Counted from the stretch's first letter, positions 1 through 9,241 are shown. The stretch is DNA of 64,000 bases from Aquimarina pacifica (GCF_000520955.1 NZ_JACC01000025.1:1-64000); one strand, 5' to 3'. The notes: generated by a model from the letters alone, not told the origin. A program made the numbers and translations.

Positions 1-1033
1 AGAATTAATTTCTGAATATGATGTAAAATATTTCTGGTCTGTTGACGGGATTTTTCAAGAAGATCATGATACTACCCTTGAATATACATTTACAGAAAAT
101 GGAGAATACGAAGTATGTATTTCTACTGAAACTCCCGAATGTCCTTATGGTGTAGAATATTGCGAGACTATTAATATAACCTCTATTACCGAAGAAACCA
201 GTTGCGAAATGTCAATTATTGTTGATCAAATGGCGAATAATGGGGATACCAGTATATCTCAAGTATACTTCGCCGAAAGAACGCTTGAATCTGATGAAGA
301 AATTAAATATTCTTGGTACATAAATGATGAACTATTAGATACTAATGATTCAGAATTTACACATACTTTTACTTCTAATGGTGAATACGACATCTGCGTA
401 TTTGCTGAAACTCCAGAATGCCCAATGGGTGTAGAATCTTGTGTTGAAATTACAATTGATAATATTAGCGAAGAAACCAGTTGCGACATGTCAATTATTG
501 TTGATCAAATGGCGAATAATGGTGATACCAGTATATCTCAGGTATACTTTGCCGAAAGAACGCTAGAATCTGATGGAGAAATTAAATATTCTTGGTATAT
601 CAATGATGAACTATTAGATACTAATGATTCAGAATTTACACATACTTTTACTTCTAATGGTGAATACGGCATCTGCGTATTTGCTGAAACTCCAGAATGC
701 CCAATGGGTGTAGAATCTTGTGTTGAAATTACAATTGATAATATTAGCGAAGAAACCAGTTGCGACATGTCAATTATTGTTGATCAAATGGCGAATAATG
801 GTGATACCAGTATATCTCAGGTATACTTTGCCGAAAGAACGCTAGAATCTGATGGAGAAATTAAATATTCTTGGTATATCAATGATGAACTATTAGATAC
901 TAATGATTCAGAATTTACACATACTTTTACTTCTAATGGTGAATACGGCATCTGTGTATTTGCTGAAACTCCCGAATGCCCAATGGGTGTAGAATCTTGT
1001 GTTGAAATTACAATTGATAATATTAGCGAGTAA
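1..1033 (+). CDS. Cys-rich PKD-like repeat protein, 3' part
   Basis: The reading frame is open from base 2, so the true start lies upstream of the window and about 343 residues are visible. They form four PKD-like beta-sandwich modules of about 93 residues: one divergent copy (to about base 208), then three almost identical copies starting at 209, 488 and 767. Each module has a Trp in a central strand (YSWYIND), a GEY-x-(I/V)-CV strand and a TPECP-x-GV-x-x-C ending. Four cysteines per module suggest disulfides, hence export to the periplasm or surface. No T9SS sorting domain is visible; the protein stops at the end of the last module. Modules of this shape usually act as adhesive or spacer domains, but the function here is unknown. 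The next gene ends in the same kind of module. Confidence 0.8.
   Translation, partial: ELISEYDVKYFWSVDGIFQEDHDTTLEYTFTENGEYEVCISTETPECPYGVEYCETINITSITEETSCEMSIIVDQMANNGDTSISQVYFAERTLESDEEIKYSWYINDELLDTNDSEFTHTFTSNGEYDICVFAETPECPMGVESCVEITIDNISEETSCDMSIIVDQMANNGDTSISQVYFAERTLESDGEIKYSWYINDELLDTNDSEFTHTFTSNGEYGICVFAETPECPMGVESCVEITIDNISEETSCDMSIIVDQMANNGDTSISQVYFAERTLESDGEIKYSWYINDELLDTNDSEFTHTFTSNGEYGICVFAETPECPMGVESCVEITIDNISE
209..1033 (+). repeat. Three tandem 279-bp repeats within the gene
   Basis: Units begin at 209, 488 and 767, an exact 279-bp period (93 codons); the last is cut short by the stop codon. Units 2 and 3 differ at only a base or two, while unit 1 carries a few more substitutions (for example GATGAAGAA against GATGGAGAA, and GACATC against GGCATC). 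The frame is kept, so copy number changes would lengthen or shorten the protein without breaking it. Confidence 0.95.
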
Positions 1034-1135
1034 TAATTTTTGAACGAAGCTCTTTAACAAAGAATCTAAAATCCCTTTTATTGTGTCTGTAAAAATTTTA
1101 TTTTGGGGATATTATTTTTAATCGACATGAAGGGT

Positions 1136-1154
1136 AGACCTTTATATAAGGTCT
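1136..1154. other. Small inverted repeat
   Basis: AGACCTT and AAGGTCT pair perfectly around a 5-nt TATAT loop. It lies immediately before the larger hairpin at 1156-1197 in the gap between the two PKD-like genes. It may be part of the same transcription-end structure. Confidence 0.4.
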
Positions 1155-1155
1155 T

Positions 1156-1200
1156 AATTGCTACACAGTGCTAAACATTTTATACTGTGTAGCAATTTAT
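1156..1200 (+). terminator. Hairpin, probable terminator of the first gene
   Basis: A perfect 14-bp stem (AATTGCTACACAGT at 1156-1169, its complement at 1184-1197) encloses a 14-nt loop and is followed by TATTAAAAAAA. It lies 123 bp after the first stop codon and ends only 29 bp before the most likely start of the next gene. The run after the stem is A-rich with few Ts, so termination may be partial. Confidence 0.6.
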
Positions 1201-1226
1201 TAAAAAAAGCATACATTTATAATCAA

Positions 1227-2372
1227 TTGAAAAAATTAAACAACATATCATTCATATTTTTTGTCTCTGTATTATTAATGTACAGTTGTGTTTCTGAAGA
1301 AGATGTATTTGATTTCTCTTTTACTGAGGATGATATAGTGTCAGAAACTTCATTGATTACTTCTTTTTTAAATGAAGAATTTATAATTAACACTGTCAAT
1401 ACTCAAAACTGCTTTGATTTTACTTACCCTCTTCAAGTTAGTTATAACTCTAACCAAATCACAAGTATTGAAGATTTCGAAGGCTTAGAGGAAATAGCGA
1501 AAAGTCAATCAAGCACCTTTTATATTAATGCCATTGCATTTCCTATCGATATTACAGTGAACAATCAAGAGACTACCCTACAAAACACTGTTGACTTGGC
1601 AGGTTTGTTTACTACTTGTAATATCCCAACGCTTAAAAGTACAATCCTACAAAAAATTGAGAGTTGTTTTAATTTTGAATACCCTATTACCATGCTTACC
1701 AACCTAGGTGATGAAACAAATATTGAAAATACTACTGAATTTCGTGAGTTTATTGAATCACAAGACGACACATATATTCCACAATTTCAGTTTCCACTGG
1801 TAATAAATGAAGAGGAAGTATTTAACTACTTTAGTCTATATGAGATAATGAATGACTGTGAAATAGAAAATTGTAATGAAATCTCACTTTCTGAAAATGA
1901 AATTGACATAAATACACATAGATTTTCTATACAAAGTGATGCAAATAGTATAACCGATATACAATGGTTTATTAATGATGAACTTTTGGTTAATGAAACT
2001 AATTCTAGTTTTGAATATCTGTTTATGACCGATGGTATCTATGAAATTTGTGTAACAGGCTTTACTGATAACTGTTCGATACCACAAGAAAACTGTATAG
2101 ATCTAGAGGTTATTATTTCGAATTGTATCGATATTACATTCGAAACAAATCAAATGGATACTTCTACTTATGTATTCTCTGTACCCGAAAATATTGTCGA
2201 AAAATACGAAAACTTCTCATGGAATATCGATAATCAATTTCAAAATAACGCTAACGAAATACTAGAATTTACTTTTGAAGATGTCGGTATTTACGAGATT
2301 TGCGTAAGTACAGAAACTCCAGAATGCCCAATAGGTGTATCATATTGCGAAACTATTGAAGTTTCTTTTTAA
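1227..2372 (+). CDS. Lipoprotein with YP/FP modules and PKD-like modules
   Basis: This is an exported lipoprotein of unknown function, about 381 residues. The frame is open from a TTG at 1158, but that codon lies inside a terminator-like hairpin. A TTG at 1227 gives MKKLNN, a hydrophobic stretch and the lipobox LMYSC, so I place the start there; there is no in-frame ATG before base 1278. The N-terminal half has two modules of the form C-F-(D/N)-F-x-YP followed by an FP-(I/L)-x-I strand and a closing Cys. The same pattern occurs in the lipoprotein at 18191-19312. The C-terminal half has two PKD-like modules with the ICV...TPECP-x-GV...C signature seen in the preceding gene. It may be coexpressed with that gene by read-through. 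Confidence 0.75.
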   Translation: MKKLNNISFIFFVSVLLMYSCVSEEDVFDFSFTEDDIVSETSLITSFLNEEFIINTVNTQNCFDFTYPLQVSYNSNQITSIEDFEGLEEIAKSQSSTFYINAIAFPIDITVNNQETTLQNTVDLAGLFTTCNIPTLKSTILQKIESCFNFEYPITMLTNLGDETNIENTTEFREFIESQDDTYIPQFQFPLVINEEEVFNYFSLYEIMNDCEIENCNEISLSENEIDINTHRFSIQSDANSITDIQWFINDELLVNETNSSFEYLFMTDGIYEICVTGFTDNCSIPQENCIDLEVIISNCIDITFETNQMDTSTYVFSVPENIVEKYENFSWNIDNQFQNNANEILEFTFEDVGIYEICVSTETPECPIGVSYCETIEVSF

Positions 2373-2582
2373 CTATCAAAAACATCTCACACTTCAAACC
2401 CACTATTGGATATACTTATACGATTAATTTACATCGAATTAGAGATTAATACGTTGGAAAGCAAAAATTGAGTTAAAATTAGCTCCAAAAAAAATAAAAA
2501 AACTTTTTTGTTACATCTTTACAGTAAGGACTAACAAACCTTACTCATAACATTATTGCGAATACTATTAAAATAACTCAAC

Positions 2583-4745
2583 ATGTACACTCAACATTTT
2601 TATAAAACAAGTAAACTAATCGTACTTTGTACACTCATCACCGTAGCAAGTTGTAATCAAAAGAAACAGACCGTGGAAAAACCTAAATCTGAAGAAAAAA
2701 TAAATGTTCTACTTCAAGAATGGACAGGTCCATACAATGGTACACCTGCTTTTGACAAAATGAACATTGACGATGTAAAACCAGCCTTAGAAAAAGGAAT
2801 GGAACTTCACTTACTTGATATTGATGCAATTACTACCTCTCAAGAAAGCCCTACTTTTGAAAACACTATAATTCCTCTAGAAAAGGCTGGATCTGCCCTT
2901 AAGCGTGTTTTTACATATTTTGGCATTCTAAGTAATAATATGTCCTCTCCAGAATTTAGAGAAATTCAAAAAGAAATGGCTCCAAAAATAGCTAGTTTCA
3001 GATCCAAAGTATCCCAAAATGAAGAATTATTTAGACGCATAAAAACAGTTTATGATAATTCTCAAAAAGCTCCTTTAGATCCAGACCAGCAGCGTGTTGT
3101 TCATTTAATCTATGAAAGTTTTACAATGAATGGAGCTGCATTAGATAATGAAAAGAAAAAACGATACGCTCAAATAGACAAAGAATTATCAGCATTATAC
3201 ACAAATTTCTCAAACAATATTTTGGCAGATGAAGAAGGGTACACCACCTACTTAACCAAAGAGCAATTAGGAGGCCTTTCTGAATCCTTAATCAAGGCAT
3301 ATGCAAAAGCAGCCGAAGATCGAGGGCATAAAGATTCGTATGCAGTAACCAATACAAGATCCTCTATGGACCCTTTTCTAACCTATTCTACCGAAAGGGG
3401 ACTCAGAGAAAAAGTGTGGAAAAATTATTACTCTAGAGGTGATAACAATGATGAAAAAGATAATAAAGATAATATTGCCAAAATCTTAAAATTAAGAAGA
3501 GAACGAGTAGTATTATTAGGTCATGACAATTATGCCAGTTGGAGATTGCAAAACCGCATGGCAAAAAACCCTGACAATGCTATGAAATTAATGAATGCTG
3601 TTTGGCCGGCCGCTATTTCTCGGGTAAAAGAAGAGGTTAGTGATATGCAAAAAATAGCAGATGATAATGGGGACAATATACGTATTGAACCTTGGGACTA
3701 TCGATATTATGCAGAAAAAGTACGTAAGAAAAAATATGATTTAGATTCTGACGAGGTTAAGGAGTATCTTCAACTTGATAAACTAAGAGAAGCCATGTTT
3801 TATGTAGCCGGTGAACTTTTTAATTATTCATTCAATCCGATAGAAGAAGGAAAAGTTTCTGTATTTCATGAAGATGTAAAGGTTTGGGAAGTTACAAATA
3901 GGGTTTCTGGAGAACATATAGGATTGTGGTATCTTGACCCTTTTGCTAGAGAAGGCAAAAGATCAGGAGCTTGGGCAAATACCTATAGAAGTCATACTAC
4001 TTTTGATGGTAAGAAAACTGTATTAGGATCTAATAATTCTAATTTTGTTAAACCAGCACCGGGAGAACCTGTTTTGGTATCCTGGGATGATGCCACCACG
4101 TTTTTTCATGAATTCGGACATGCATTGCACTTCTTTTCATCAGAAGTCAGATATCCTACACTCAATGGTGGCGTAAGAGATTACACCGAATTTCAATCAC
4201 AATTGTTAGAGCGTTGGTTGTCAACAAATGAAGTTATAAACACATATTTGCTTCATTATAAAACAGGTGAACCCATGCCAAAAGCTCTTGTTGATAAAAT
4301 CAAAAAAGCTGCCACTTTCAATCAAGGATTTGCGACCACAGAATATCTTGCCTCTGCACTAATGGATATGAAATTTCACTTGGCAGATCCAACCGATATT
4401 GATATTGACACTTTTGAAAAAGAAGCCCTGACTGCCCTCAAGATGCCCAAAGAACTAGTGATGCGTCATCGCACCCCACATTTTGGCCATGTTTTTTCGG
4501 GAGAAGGATATGCAACAGCATACTATGGATATATGTGGGCAGATGTTCTTACATCTGATGCTGCCGAGGCTTTTGCAGAATCACCAGGAGGTTTTTACGA
4601 TAAAGAATTAGCTAATAAATTAGTTAAATACTTATTTGCACCTCGTAATGCAATTGATCCAGCAGAAGCCTATCGCAAATTTAGGGGACGAGATGCACAA
4701 ATAGAAGCCTTGATGAGAGATCGTGGATTTTCTGTCTCTAAATAG
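2583..4745 (+). CDS. dcp: M3 family peptidyl-dipeptidase (Dcp-like) lipoprotein
   Basis: A zinc metallopeptidase of the M3 (thimet oligopeptidase/Dcp) family, which trims dipeptides from the C-terminus of oligopeptides. The 720-residue length fits the family. The zinc motif HEFGH is at residues 509-513, and the downstream GYATAYYGYMWADV segment is typical of M3A enzymes. Unlike cytoplasmic E. coli Dcp, it starts with a signal peptide ending in the lipobox TVASC, so it should be tethered in the periplasm or outer membrane and process peptides there. It stands alone, followed by a long hairpin at 4788-4850. Confidence 0.9.
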   Translation: MYTQHFYKTSKLIVLCTLITVASCNQKKQTVEKPKSEEKINVLLQEWTGPYNGTPAFDKMNIDDVKPALEKGMELHLLDIDAITTSQESPTFENTIIPLEKAGSALKRVFTYFGILSNNMSSPEFREIQKEMAPKIASFRSKVSQNEELFRRIKTVYDNSQKAPLDPDQQRVVHLIYESFTMNGAALDNEKKKRYAQIDKELSALYTNFSNNILADEEGYTTYLTKEQLGGLSESLIKAYAKAAEDRGHKDSYAVTNTRSSMDPFLTYSTERGLREKVWKNYYSRGDNNDEKDNKDNIAKILKLRRERVVLLGHDNYASWRLQNRMAKNPDNAMKLMNAVWPAAISRVKEEVSDMQKIADDNGDNIRIEPWDYRYYAEKVRKKKYDLDSDEVKEYLQLDKLREAMFYVAGELFNYSFNPIEEGKVSVFHEDVKVWEVTNRVSGEHIGLWYLDPFAREGKRSGAWANTYRSHTTFDGKKTVLGSNNSNFVKPAPGEPVLVSWDDATTFFHEFGHALHFFSSEVRYPTLNGGVRDYTEFQSQLLERWLSTNEVINTYLLHYKTGEPMPKALVDKIKKAATFNQGFATTEYLASALMDMKFHLADPTDIDIDTFEKEALTALKMPKELVMRHRTPHFGHVFSGEGYATAYYGYMWADVLTSDAAEAFAESPGGFYDKELANKLVKYLFAPRNAIDPAEAYRKFRGRDAQIEALMRDRGFSVSK

Positions 4746-4787
4746 ATATAAAAATATGTGTAAAAAAGTAGTTTAATCACTATTTGA

Positions 4788-4850
4788 AGTGTTTGTATTT
4801 AAGAAGTATTGAAAAGCTTTTTTTTTATATATTACTTAAATACAAACGCT
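4788..4850 (+). terminator. Long hairpin downstream of dcp
   Basis: A 16-bp stem (4788-4803 with 4835-4850, one mismatch that becomes a G-U pair in RNA) encloses a 31-nt AT-rich loop containing AAAAGC followed by eight Ts. It could terminate dcp transcription at the inner T-run or be a small palindromic element. There is no clear T-run after the outer stem. Confidence 0.45.
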
Positions 4851-4900
4851 TACTACAACAATATATACATATATAAACGTATTTTAAAAATTCAAGAGAG

Positions 4901-5680
4901 ATGAAGCGCATACATTTGTTCGAATTTGAAGATCAAAAATGGTTTCCTATATTCCTTAGAAATTACGGAACAGACTTCTTACAGTTTTTATCAAATAAGA
5001 CAAAACTATATAAACCGATATTACCCATACTCAAAAAAGTACTGCAAGAAAGTAATACAGATCAAATCATTGATCTAGCATCAGGCGGTGGTGGTGGATT
5101 ACTATGGCTTAATGAGCAATTAAAAAAAGAGAATCCGAATCTAAAAATTTTACTTACGGATTACTTCCCTAACATCTCAGCTTTTGAGTACACTAAAAAA
5201 CAAGCTGACAACTTCGAATATGTAAGCACTTCTATTGACGCAAGAAATGTTCCCAAAGAATTGATAGGAATAAGAACACTATTTCTTTCCTTTCACCATT
5301 TTAAGCCAATAGACGCAGAAAAAATACTCCAAAATGCCATCGATTCAAATACTTCGATAGCCATTTTTGAAGCGCAAGAGCAAAAATTTAGCAGTATTCT
5401 AGCCATGTTGTTTTCTCCTATCACTGTGTTTTTTACGACCCCCTTCATTCGTCCTTTCAAAATAGGACGAATTATTTTCACATATCTGATCCCAATAGTT
5501 CCATTATTTGTTTTATGGGATGGGGTTATTTCTTCGTTGAGAACATATTCTACAAAAGAGATGAATGCACTTCTAAAAAATCTAAAAAATAAAGATAATC
5601 TTACCTGGGAAATTGGACGCTTAAAATCTGGTCCAGGGGTTCTTTTATATCTTGTGGGGACTAAACAAAAAGGCAAATAA
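4901..5680 (+). CDS. Class I SAM methyltransferase-like protein
   Basis: The 259-residue protein has a glycine-rich motif DLASGGGGG at about residues 58-66, followed by a strand ending in an acidic residue (KILLTDYFP). This is the arrangement of motifs I and II in class I S-adenosylmethionine-dependent methyltransferases. The C-terminal half has a hydrophobic stretch (around residues 165-205) that could contact the membrane, which is unusual for the fold. The substrate cannot be read from sequence. It is a single gene between the dcp hairpin and an AraC-type regulator on the same strand. The methyltransferase assignment rests on one motif. Confidence 0.55.
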   Translation: MKRIHLFEFEDQKWFPIFLRNYGTDFLQFLSNKTKLYKPILPILKKVLQESNTDQIIDLASGGGGGLLWLNEQLKKENPNLKILLTDYFPNISAFEYTKKQADNFEYVSTSIDARNVPKELIGIRTLFLSFHHFKPIDAEKILQNAIDSNTSIAIFEAQEQKFSSILAMLFSPITVFFTTPFIRPFKIGRIIFTYLIPIVPLFVLWDGVISSLRTYSTKEMNALLKNLKNKDNLTWEIGRLKSGPGVLLYLVGTKQKGK

Positions 5681-5722
5681 ATACGAATACGCTAAAATAA
5701 AAACCTTTGTTTCCTAAATTCC

Positions 5723-5742
5723 CTACTATAACGATATAGTAG
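5723..5742. other. Inverted repeat upstream of the AraC-type gene
   Basis: CTACTATA and TATAGTAG are separated by ACGA, flanked by CCC on the left and a G-rich run on the right. It lies 43 bp after the methyltransferase-like stop and 95 bp before the regulator start, so it could be a terminator stem or an operator. Confidence 0.35.
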
Positions 5743-5837
5743 AGGGGGTATTGACAATTTTTTATTTTAATTTTCGTTCTTATAAATACAAGTAAAAACT
5801 ATTTTTAAAACCTAACACCTCTACTCCCCAAAAAAAA

Positions 5838-6416
5838 ATGAAAATTGTTATCAAAAATATGCTTAGCAGTCAATCAAAAACCGAAGTAAAAGGATTGCTT
5901 ACAACAGTTGGATTACATCCCAAAACGATAGAAATTGGTGAAATAGAAATAGAAGAAAATCACCTTTGTCCTGACACCTATTCTGAATTAAAAGAATTAC
6001 TACACAAAAACAACTATGAATTAGTTATAAAAAAAGAACTTATACTTATAGAAAAAATAAAAAGTGTGGTAATCGAAATGATTTATTACTCTGATGAACT
6101 ACCAAAAGTAAAATATTCTGACTACATAAGTGAGCGCTTAGGAGTGCACTACACCTACCTATCAAAAATATTTTCTAAAACAAAAAATATTACTATTCAA
6201 CAATACATTATAATTCACAAAATAGAACGTGTAAAACAATTACTACTTTATGATGAACTTACCCTTTCTCAAATTGCATGGAAATTACAGTATAGTAGTG
6301 CTGCTCACTTATCAGGGCAATTCAAAAAAATAACAGGACAAACACCTTCTGATTTTAAAAAATTAGAAAACAAAAAACTAAACATCCCTATCAATTTAGA
6401 AGAAATTGAATATTGA
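5838..6416 (+). CDS. AraC-family transcriptional regulator
   Basis: A 192-residue DNA-binding protein. Residues about 95-175 hold the double helix-turn-helix of the AraC/XylS family: a first helix pair around YISERLGVHYTYLSKIFS, then LSQIAWKLQYSSAAHLSGQFK and the conserved G-x-TPSDFKK end. The N-terminal 90 residues lack the cupin sensor of classic AraC and instead resemble a small alpha-beta domain, so the ligand is unknown. A 794-bp noncoding stretch follows, ending at the peroxidase gene; regulation of that gene is possible but unproven. Confidence 0.8.
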   Translation: MKIVIKNMLSSQSKTEVKGLLTTVGLHPKTIEIGEIEIEENHLCPDTYSELKELLHKNNYELVIKKELILIEKIKSVVIEMIYYSDELPKVKYSDYISERLGVHYTYLSKIFSKTKNITIQQYIIIHKIERVKQLLLYDELTLSQIAWKLQYSSAAHLSGQFKKITGQTPSDFKKLENKKLNIPINLEEIEY

Positions 6417-7210
6417 AAATAATATCAAAAATGTTCTTTTGTAAATAATCAAAATGAGCGTATTACCCTTCTGCTTAAAATAAACATTAGATATATACAA
6501 AGCTCTTTCATGTATTAACTTCTGTTTAAGCCGAATACTATCATTCATACTAAGGCTCTTAACACCTATATGCAAGTTTAATTTGGTTGTATTAGAAAAC
6601 AATTAGCCGAATTAACAAAAAAATAAAATTTCAGCCAAATACCCCTATTTCATTGTAAAAACAGTACTAATATCAGTAAAATGGGTGAAAAAAGTCAGAA
6701 TTATATAAACTTTCGTCATAATTATATAATAGTCTCTTTTCCAAAAACACATAAATTTGCTGCGTGCCAAATCAATCTTAATTTTTCACAAAGCAATGAA
6801 AAACTAAGGTTTGTTATTCTGTTTTTGAAGCTAACTAAATCTATAGAAAGTTACATTTAGTTACAAGTAGAAACAATAAAAAAGTAAAGAATTTCATGCA
6901 TAAATAATGATTTATTTGGACAGGTATCATAAATCATTTAATACAGTTATTGTACAATTACATGAATTGTAAAATGGTTTATACACAATATTTTTAGAAG
7001 TACTCCCCCTAGCCAGTTTCAATGGTTCTCTAAAAATTTTGATATCAGGTTGGTTGAATTTGTAGTGTCAATTTTATTTGATCACATAATAACATAATGT
7101 AAAGTACTAATTAAGTTCTTTACCATGATGATATGTGACTCAAAAAAAAAGTAAACAAACTAATAGATAAACTTTTAAAACCGATAATAACCTTTTAACA
7201 CAAACAAATC
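6417..7210. other. 794-bp intergenic region before the peroxidase gene
   Basis: This is the longest noncoding stretch in the window and is very AT-rich. I see no convincing gene. Two perfect inverted repeats stand out: AATGATTTAT/ATAAATCATT (6906-6938, 13-nt loop) and TACAATT/AATTGTA (6953-6971). They lie 240-305 bp before the peroxidase start, far enough for an upstream regulatory site. No full TTG...TAnnTTTG promoter was found. Confidence 0.5.
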
Positions 7211-9241
7211 ATGTTCAAAAAACTGACTTTAACCACAGCGGCAGTTCTTATTCTGGCAAGTATTCCCTCTTCTGAGATATTTGCGCAACAGCGATCAAAA
7301 ACCAAAATTGGTAATGCACTGCTTGGTACTACAAGCAACAAAATCAATGCTCAAAAATCTAGTCGTAATAACAGAGGCTCAAGAGATAGGAATGGACGAG
7401 GATCTCGGCGATCCGAATTTAGAACAATCGATGGTACCAATAACAACAAAAGAAATGAAGAATGGGGAGCTGCAAATATCATTTTTCATAGAGAATTACC
7501 TGCTTCCTATGGTTCTATGGATCCCAACAATGCCCTAAATAATGATAACAAACCGTCTCCCAGAGAAATTTCAAACTTAGTTTGTGCCGAGCCCGTTACG
7601 CAATTTAATGTACGCGGACTTAATACTATGCTATATTTTTGGGGGCAATTTATAGATCATGACATGACCTCAACACCTAGCGGGCAAACGGAATACGCAC
7701 CAATACAATTACCCGAAGATGAGGAACTTTTTACCGAAGCAATTCCTTTTTTTAGAAGCGAATATGTTCTGATAGATTCTCAAAGAGAGCAATTAAATAA
7801 CAATACCGCTTTCCTAGACGGATCTGTAGTATACGGATCTGATGAAGAACGTGCTTCATGGCTTAGAACTTTTGAAAACGGAAAATTAAAAACTTCAGAA
7901 AATGACTACCTACCTTATAATACAGTAGATGGTGAGATCACCGGAGCAATAGATCCAAATGCTCCGATTATGGATGACACAGACGGTATAAATAAGGTTT
8001 TTGTTGCGGGAGATCATAGAGCATCAGAAAATACAATTCTTACTGCATTACAAACTGTTTTTCTTAGAGAACATAATAGAATTTGTGATGAATTAATAGC
8101 CAAAGGATATGAAGATGATGAGGAAATCTACCAAAAAGCAAGAAAAGAAGTAGGAGGTATAATTCAGGCAATTACATATGAAGAGTTTCTACCTTCTTTG
8201 GGTGTGGATTTAAAACGTTACAGAAGATATGATGAACGTGTGAGACCTGACTTAGTAAATACATTTTCTACGGCATCTTTTAGATTCGGTCATACACAAG
8301 TATCTGATGATGTAGTAGTGGTTGACAATGAATGTGAAGAAGTGGGACCTGGAGAATTTGAATTAGTTGAGGCATTTTTTAACCCAGAACTTTTTGTAGA
8401 ATACGGCCCAGAAGCATTTATAAAAGGTGCTACTGTACATAGATTATACAAAACAGATACTAAAATTAATGAAGTACTTAGAGATTTTTTATTCGGGAAT
8501 ATAGATGACGAAATACGTTTTGGTATTGATTTGGCAAGTTTAAATATTCAAAGAGGTAGAGACCATGGATTACCAGATTACAATGCCGCCAGAGCATATT
8601 ATACAGGAGAAAAAGCCGAAAATTTTGAAGATATTTCATCAAATGATACCGTTGTCGGAAACCTTAGATCATTGTATAATGATATTGATAATATTGATTT
8701 ATGGGTAGGAATTCTATCTGAAGATCAAATTGAAGATGGATCCTTTGGTAAAACAATGAATGCTATGTTAGCAAGACAATTTGAAAATTTAAGAGACGGA
8801 GATTTTTACTATTACAAAAATGATCCTTACTTATCTTCAAGTACAAAAAGAAAAATTGAAAACACCTCTCTCTCTGAGGTATTGCAAAGAAACACAACCC
8901 TAACAAGTCTTTTTGATGATGCTTTTGAGCTAGACATTTGTTTTGGTGATGGTATCCCCGAGGATGCAATTGCTTCTAAAAGCAATATTAAAGATAACAT
9001 CTCGATAGACTTGTATCCTACAGTGATTTATGATGATATCACAGTTGATATTACCAATTCATATACATCAGGAAGCATTGATGTTTATTCACTTGGAGGT
9101 ATCCGTATAAAACATACACAACTCGATGGATCTCAACAAAAGGTAAAAGAGAATCTAGAGAATGTACCTTCGGGAGTATATATTATACAAGTAAACACAA
9201 ATGAAAACCCAACACAAGTATATAAAGTTGTAAAAAACTAA
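7211..9241 (+). CDS. Secreted animal-type haem peroxidase with T9SS tail
   Basis: A 676-residue protein of the peroxidase-cyclooxygenase (animal haem peroxidase) superfamily, which uses peroxide to oxidise halides or organic substrates. A signal peptide ends near residue 25 (IFA-QQ). The distal motif FIDHDMT gives Asp149/His150, GDHRASEN gives Arg270/Glu273, and RFGH gives the proximal His361. ASLNIQRGRDHG is the family hallmark. Asp149 and Glu273 are the residues that ester-link haem in myeloperoxidase, so covalent haem is predicted. The last 75 residues form a type A T9SS sorting domain (DLYPTVIYD ... GVYIIQV ... YKVVKN), which implies cell-surface attachment or release. It stands alone, followed by a strong terminator at 9284. 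Confidence 0.92.
   Translation: MFKKLTLTTAAVLILASIPSSEIFAQQRSKTKIGNALLGTTSNKINAQKSSRNNRGSRDRNGRGSRRSEFRTIDGTNNNKRNEEWGAANIIFHRELPASYGSMDPNNALNNDNKPSPREISNLVCAEPVTQFNVRGLNTMLYFWGQFIDHDMTSTPSGQTEYAPIQLPEDEELFTEAIPFFRSEYVLIDSQREQLNNNTAFLDGSVVYGSDEERASWLRTFENGKLKTSENDYLPYNTVDGEITGAIDPNAPIMDDTDGINKVFVAGDHRASENTILTALQTVFLREHNRICDELIAKGYEDDEEIYQKARKEVGGIIQAITYEEFLPSLGVDLKRYRRYDERVRPDLVNTFSTASFRFGHTQVSDDVVVVDNECEEVGPGEFELVEAFFNPELFVEYGPEAFIKGATVHRLYKTDTKINEVLRDFLFGNIDDEIRFGIDLASLNIQRGRDHGLPDYNAARAYYTGEKAENFEDISSNDTVVGNLRSLYNDIDNIDLWVGILSEDQIEDGSFGKTMNAMLARQFENLRDGDFYYYKNDPYLSSSTKRKIENTSLSEVLQRNTTLTSLFDDAFELDICFGDGIPEDAIASKSNIKDNISIDLYPTVIYDDITVDITNSYTSGSIDVYSLGGIRIKHTQLDGSQQKVKENLENVPSGVYIIQVNTNENPTQVYKVVKN

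Noticed and set aside
259..768. Two 76-codon minus-strand frames inside the PKD-like gene
   Set aside because: They are mirror frames of the tandem repeat and recur with the same period; no independent coding features.
1158..1226. Upstream extension of the second lipoprotein from a TTG at 1158
   Set aside because: This segment is the terminator hairpin and adds non-signal residues before the real lipoprotein signal.
6396..6602. 68-codon minus-strand frame after the AraC-type gene
   Set aside because: It overlaps the end of a real gene, lies in AT-rich DNA and shows no domain or neighbour support.
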